Below are positions 61,114 through 64,000 of a stretch of 64,000 nucleotides of DNA, one piece after another (within the stretch, counting starts at the first letter, position 1; the number at the start of each line of letters is the position of its first letter). The notes beneath the pieces were generated by a model that had not been told where the DNA came from, did not search any database, and saw only the letters and a list, made by a program, of their open reading frames with translations. This DNA comes from an uncultured Desulfovibrio sp. (GTDB lineage Bacteria; Desulfobacterota; Desulfovibrionia; Desulfovibrionales; Desulfovibrionaceae). The translations under genes were made by a program, and so were the position numbers. Location: contig NZ_CAJUBO010000010.1 in the NCBI RefSeq assembly GCF_910584445.1, positions 36,459 through 100,458 on the forward strand, read 5' to 3'.

Positions 61114-61980
61114 TTACCGAACAGTGATGTGTGCCATGTGGCGCGCGGCGGCCAGCCCCAGAAGAATGGCGCCGGCCTGCGCCACATTGAGCGAATCGAA
61201 ATCCCGCGCGAACGGGATGCGGAGGAACGCGCCGCACCGTTTGGCAACGCCGGGCCGCAGCCCCTTGTCTTCGTTGCCGAGCACGAGCACCGCCGGAAGC
61301 TGCAAGGGCGTGGTGAAGGCATCCGCGCACCGGCCCATGCCCCGCGCGGCGCCCTCGGGCGTTGCGGCGGCGCCCGCGCCGGTGCCGTAGATGGCAAGGC
61401 CGGCCTCCTCGGCGCTGTCGAGGGCGTGGGCCAGGTTGGTCACCTGGGCAACGGGCAGGCGTTCCAGCGCGCCCGCTGCCGTGCGGCGCGCCGCGGGACC
61501 CAGATAGGCGCTGTTGTGGCGTGGCAGGATGAGTCCGGCGCCCCCCAGGGCATAGAGGGTGCGGCAGAGCGTGCCCACATTGCCGGGGTCCTGCACCTGG
61601 TCGAGCGCCAGCAGAAGCGGCAGCGGCGCGGCGGGAACGGATCGGAGCAAAGCCTCCAGACCGATGAATTCCGTGGCCGCGAGGCGCGCCGCCACGCCCT
61701 GGTGGGCCACGCCATGGCCCCGCGAGCGGCCGCAAAGACGGTCAAGGACGGCGGCATCCACAGCGGTGCAGCGGATGCCGTGCTGCCGGCAAAGGCGGCG
61801 GATATCCTCGGCTTCGGGGGTGTTCAGGCCCTTGCGGCAAAAGACCTGGCTGACGCGGTGCGGCGTTGCGGCCAGAAGCTCCAGCACGGGTTTCATGCCC
61901 GGCAGGAGCAGGTCCGCGTCCGCGGCCTCGTCCATGCGTCCGGCGCTGTGGCGCCCGTGAATGGCGGTGCTGCTTGGCAT
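61114..61980 (-). CDS. SpoU-family 23S rRNA 2'-O-methyltransferase (TrmH/RlmB-like)
   Basis: The 288-residue SPOUT enzyme has an N-terminal substrate-binding domain (PVLELLAATPHRVSQVFCRKGL) and the knotted catalytic domain with LDQVQDPGNVGTLCRTLYALG (motif 1), VLVLGNEDKGLRPGVA (motif 2) and SLNVAQAGAILLG (motif 3). GGAGCTTCC precedes the ATG at 61980. RlmB modifies G2251 of 23S rRNA in E. coli; which residue this one targets is not certain. Confidence 0.9.
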   Translation of the reverse strand: MPSSTAIHGRHSAGRMDEAADADLLLPGMKPVLELLAATPHRVSQVFCRKGLNTPEAEDIRRLCRQHGIRCTAVDAAVLDRLCGRSRGHGVAHQGVAARLAATEFIGLEALLRSVPAAPLPLLLALDQVQDPGNVGTLCRTLYALGGAGLILPRHNSAYLGPAARRTAAGALERLPVAQVTNLAHALDSAEEAGLAIYGTGAGAAATPEGAARGMGRCADAFTTPLQLPAVLVLGNEDKGLRPGVAKRCGAFLRIPFARDFDSLNVAQAGAILLGLAAARHMAHITVR

Positions 61981-62168
61981 GGAAGCTCCACAGGGTTTGC
62001 CCCGGCGCCATCGGATACGGGAGCGGCGCATGCGCGGGGTTTTCCGGGTCTCTACGCACCTTTGCCCGGGATGGCAAGCGGGCCGTTATGCGCGGCACGC
62101 GTTTCGTCCGCGGGGCGCCCATGGATCATGTCCAAAGTTTGCTGTCACTTCTGCCGGGGAGCGGAGAA

Positions 62169-63845
62169 ATGCATTACTACAGAAAGCGCCGGTGCTACCA
62201 GCCGGGGGTCCTGCTGCTCGCCCTGAGTATCCTCTGCCTGGCGCTGGCGGGCTGCGGGGCGCGCAAGAGCGCAGCGCCCGAGGTGTCCTTGCCGGGCGTC
62301 ATCGTGCCGGAAACAGGCGGAGACCCGCTGACCCATACAGAGGTGGCCGCTCTCAGGTCCACCGGGCATATCGACAGGGATGTCCCCGATCACGCCATGG
62401 AAGATGTGGCGCTCCAGTACAAATATTTCCTGCGGAAAGGGCGTCAGACCATGTGCTCGTTTTCCAAGCGGTCGGAACAGTATCTGGACTACGCGCGCCA
62501 GGTGTTCCGCGCGCGCGGGATGCCCGAGGAGCTTGCCAATCTCGCCATTGTCGAAAGCGGCTACCGGCCGGACGCCCGGTCTCCGGCGGGCGCGGCCGGG
62601 GCGTGGCAGTTCATGCCCGGCACGGGGACGCTCTATGGCCTTCAGCAGGACTGGTGGACGGACGAGCGTCTGGACCCCTACAAGGCCACGGAAGCGGCGG
62701 CGGACTATCTCCAGAAGCTCCATAACGACTTTGGCGACTGGCCCACGGCCATTGCGGCCTATAATGCCGGCGAGGGCAAGATGAGCCGGGCCAAGCTGGG
62801 CACCGGCGGCCGCAATTTCTTTGAAGTCAAGGCCCTGAACCACACCCTCGACGAAAAGACCCAGTTGCGGGAAGAAACCAAGCAGTATGTGCCCCGTTTC
62901 ATGGCCGTGACCAAGATCATGCGCAACCTTCCCCAGCTCGGCTTCGATCCCATCCAGCCGGAAAAGGCGCCGGGCGTGGTCCGCTTCACCGCGCGGCCGG
63001 GCACGGATCTCACCGCCTTTTCCAAAGCCTGCGACCTGAGCTGGCCGGAATTTTCCAGCTACAACAGGCACCACAAGCGGCGCATCACCTGCACGGACCG
63101 CTGCACTTTCGTCTATGTGCCCGCGCGTTCGCAAAAACTGGCGGAACAGTATCTCTGTACCGCGCAGACCGCCGGATATGCGGGCTGGGGTCCGGTCACG
63201 GTGGCAAGCTCGGCGGATTCGTGGGAAAAGCTCAGTCGTCGCGCCAATGTGCCCGTAGCGCGTCTCAAGGCCGTCAATCCTGATGTGGGGCGGCTCAAGG
63301 CCGGGCAGACCATTCTGGCGCCAAGGGGCGTCAACATGTCGCGCACGGCCGTGGCCGCTCTGGATGACAAGAAAGGGAAGCGCACGAAATCGAAACCCGT
63401 TGCCGCGAGGAAAGAGCCGGTCAAGGGGCGTGCCGAAAGCGCCGCGCGAAGCCGTGACGGCGAAAAGGCCGCCGCCCATGGCGGCAGGCATACGCTCCAG
63501 GCCAATGAAACGCTCTACGCCGTGGCAAGGAAATACAATGTCAGCGTGGCGGCCTTGCAGGAACAGAACGATATTGAGGATCCCGGCAGGGTGCGGCAGG
63601 GGCATGTCCTCCGCATCCCCGCGGCCGGCGCACAACGGCGGGAAAGCGCCCCTGTCGCGCGGGGCGCCAGCGGCAGCATCGGCAAAAAACGCGCGCGCAA
63701 GGTCACCTATACGGTGCAGGCCAATGACAGCCTCTGGAAAATCGCGCGCAAACACAATGTCAGCGTGGAGGATCTCAAACGCTGGAATCGGGTGGATGAA
63801 AAAAGCCTGCGCTCGGGGACGCGCCTGGTGGTGGCTGAGGAGTGA
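62169..63845 (+). CDS. Membrane-bound lytic murein transglycosylase D-like lipoprotein with three LysM domains
   Basis: The 558-residue enzyme cuts peptidoglycan glycan strands. It has a lipoprotein signal (LLLALSILCLALAGC, Cys near residue 28). The SLT family 1 domain (residues ~75-245) has the catalytic Glu in LAIVESGYRPDARSP and GAAGAWQFMPGTG, with AAYNAGEGK. Three LysM units follow (SADSWEKLSRRANVPVARLK; NETLYAVARKYNVSVAAL; NDSLWKIARKHNVSVEDL) with Lys/Arg-rich linkers. The start at 62169 follows GGGGAG. MltD is the closest named relative. Confidence 0.92.
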   Translation: MHYYRKRRCYQPGVLLLALSILCLALAGCGARKSAAPEVSLPGVIVPETGGDPLTHTEVAALRSTGHIDRDVPDHAMEDVALQYKYFLRKGRQTMCSFSKRSEQYLDYARQVFRARGMPEELANLAIVESGYRPDARSPAGAAGAWQFMPGTGTLYGLQQDWWTDERLDPYKATEAAADYLQKLHNDFGDWPTAIAAYNAGEGKMSRAKLGTGGRNFFEVKALNHTLDEKTQLREETKQYVPRFMAVTKIMRNLPQLGFDPIQPEKAPGVVRFTARPGTDLTAFSKACDLSWPEFSSYNRHHKRRITCTDRCTFVYVPARSQKLAEQYLCTAQTAGYAGWGPVTVASSADSWEKLSRRANVPVARLKAVNPDVGRLKAGQTILAPRGVNMSRTAVAALDDKKGKRTKSKPVAARKEPVKGRAESAARSRDGEKAAAHGGRHTLQANETLYAVARKYNVSVAALQEQNDIEDPGRVRQGHVLRIPAAGAQRRESAPVARGASGSIGKKRARKVTYTVQANDSLWKIARKHNVSVEDLKRWNRVDEKSLRSGTRLVVAEE

Positions 63846-63919
63846 GGGCCAGGAAGCATCGGCAAGCTGGCGGTCTCCAACGGATCGCGGACCGGAAGCA
63901 AAAATATTTGAGAAAATTC

Positions 63920-63946
63920 TTGACAGGGGTGGGGCAAGCATATAGG
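63920..63946 (+). promoter_or_regulatory. Promoter pointing out of the window
   Basis: TTGACA (63920-63925) and TATAGG (63941-63946) with a 15-base spacer, followed by GC-rich leader and an A-rich segment. The compact spacing is like strong stable-RNA promoters, so a tRNA or similar gene may start just beyond the window. Confidence 0.5.
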
Positions 63947-64000
63947 TTTGCATTTCGCGCCAAGAACAAGCCGGGTGAAAAAAAGAAATTCGCCGGGTCT

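Overview
The window is a high-GC bacterial chromosome segment that reads as a Desulfovibrio-type sulfate reducer (Desulfovibrionaceae). The indicators are a membrane cytochrome b plus CCG-domain iron-sulfur pair of the DsrMK/TmcCB/HdrED type, a PerR-like regulator coupled to a rubredoxin with the rare C-x4-C motif known from Desulfovibrio desulfuricans, an orphan HydE-type hydrogenase maturase, a NikK/M/L/Q/O-type nickel (or cobalt) uptake cluster, and two flagellar clusters preceded by good sigma-54 promoters. Species assignment is inference.

Layout. 1-4.1 kb: the 3' part of a receiver/HPt-like scaffold protein, a universal stress protein and a cardiolipin synthase. 4.4-7.1 kb: the membrane redox pair, closed by a strong terminator. 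7.1-12 kb: asnS, argJ, a 720-bp gene-free block of palindromic repeats and a MITE, then rubredoxin/perR and a Sel1-repeat protein. 12-17.4 kb: a minus-strand operon yicC-remA-gmk-pyrF-TPR-recJ. 17.5-18.6 kb: FmdB-type and DJ-1/PfpI proteins and a second, shorter MITE copy. 18.7-23.6 kb: livKHMGF. 23.8-26.3 kb: der and an RluC/D-type pseudouridine synthase. 26.3-30.0 kb: the nickel/cobalt ECF transporter. 30.3-33.3 kb: hydE-like, fba, gap. 33.5-37.4 kb: flgF-flgG-flgA-flgH. 37.5-39.9 kb: a strikingly AT-rich restriction-modification island. 39.9-43.4 kb: upp and a polar amino-acid ABC transporter without its ATPase. 43.5-55.9 kb: tRNA-Val, thrS-infC-rpmI-rplT-pheS-x-pheT-merR-rpe-tkt and pgk. 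56-60.8 kb: era, a YggS-family gene, and fliL-fliN-fliO-fliP-fliQ. 61-63.8 kb: an rRNA methyltransferase and a LysM lytic transglycosylase; the last bases carry a promoter pointing out of the window.

Most of the sequence is housekeeping in tightly coupled operons with many 1-8 bp overlaps. The unusual material is in the gaps: a pair of MITE-like elements with matching 12-bp inverted ends, a family of intergenic hairpins whose stems vary by compensatory changes, a three-hairpin closed structure at the edge of the restriction-modification island, and an island nuclease with a visible PD-(D/E)XK core that I cannot assign to a specificity. I did not see a CRISPR array, prophage, rRNA operon or complete transposase gene.
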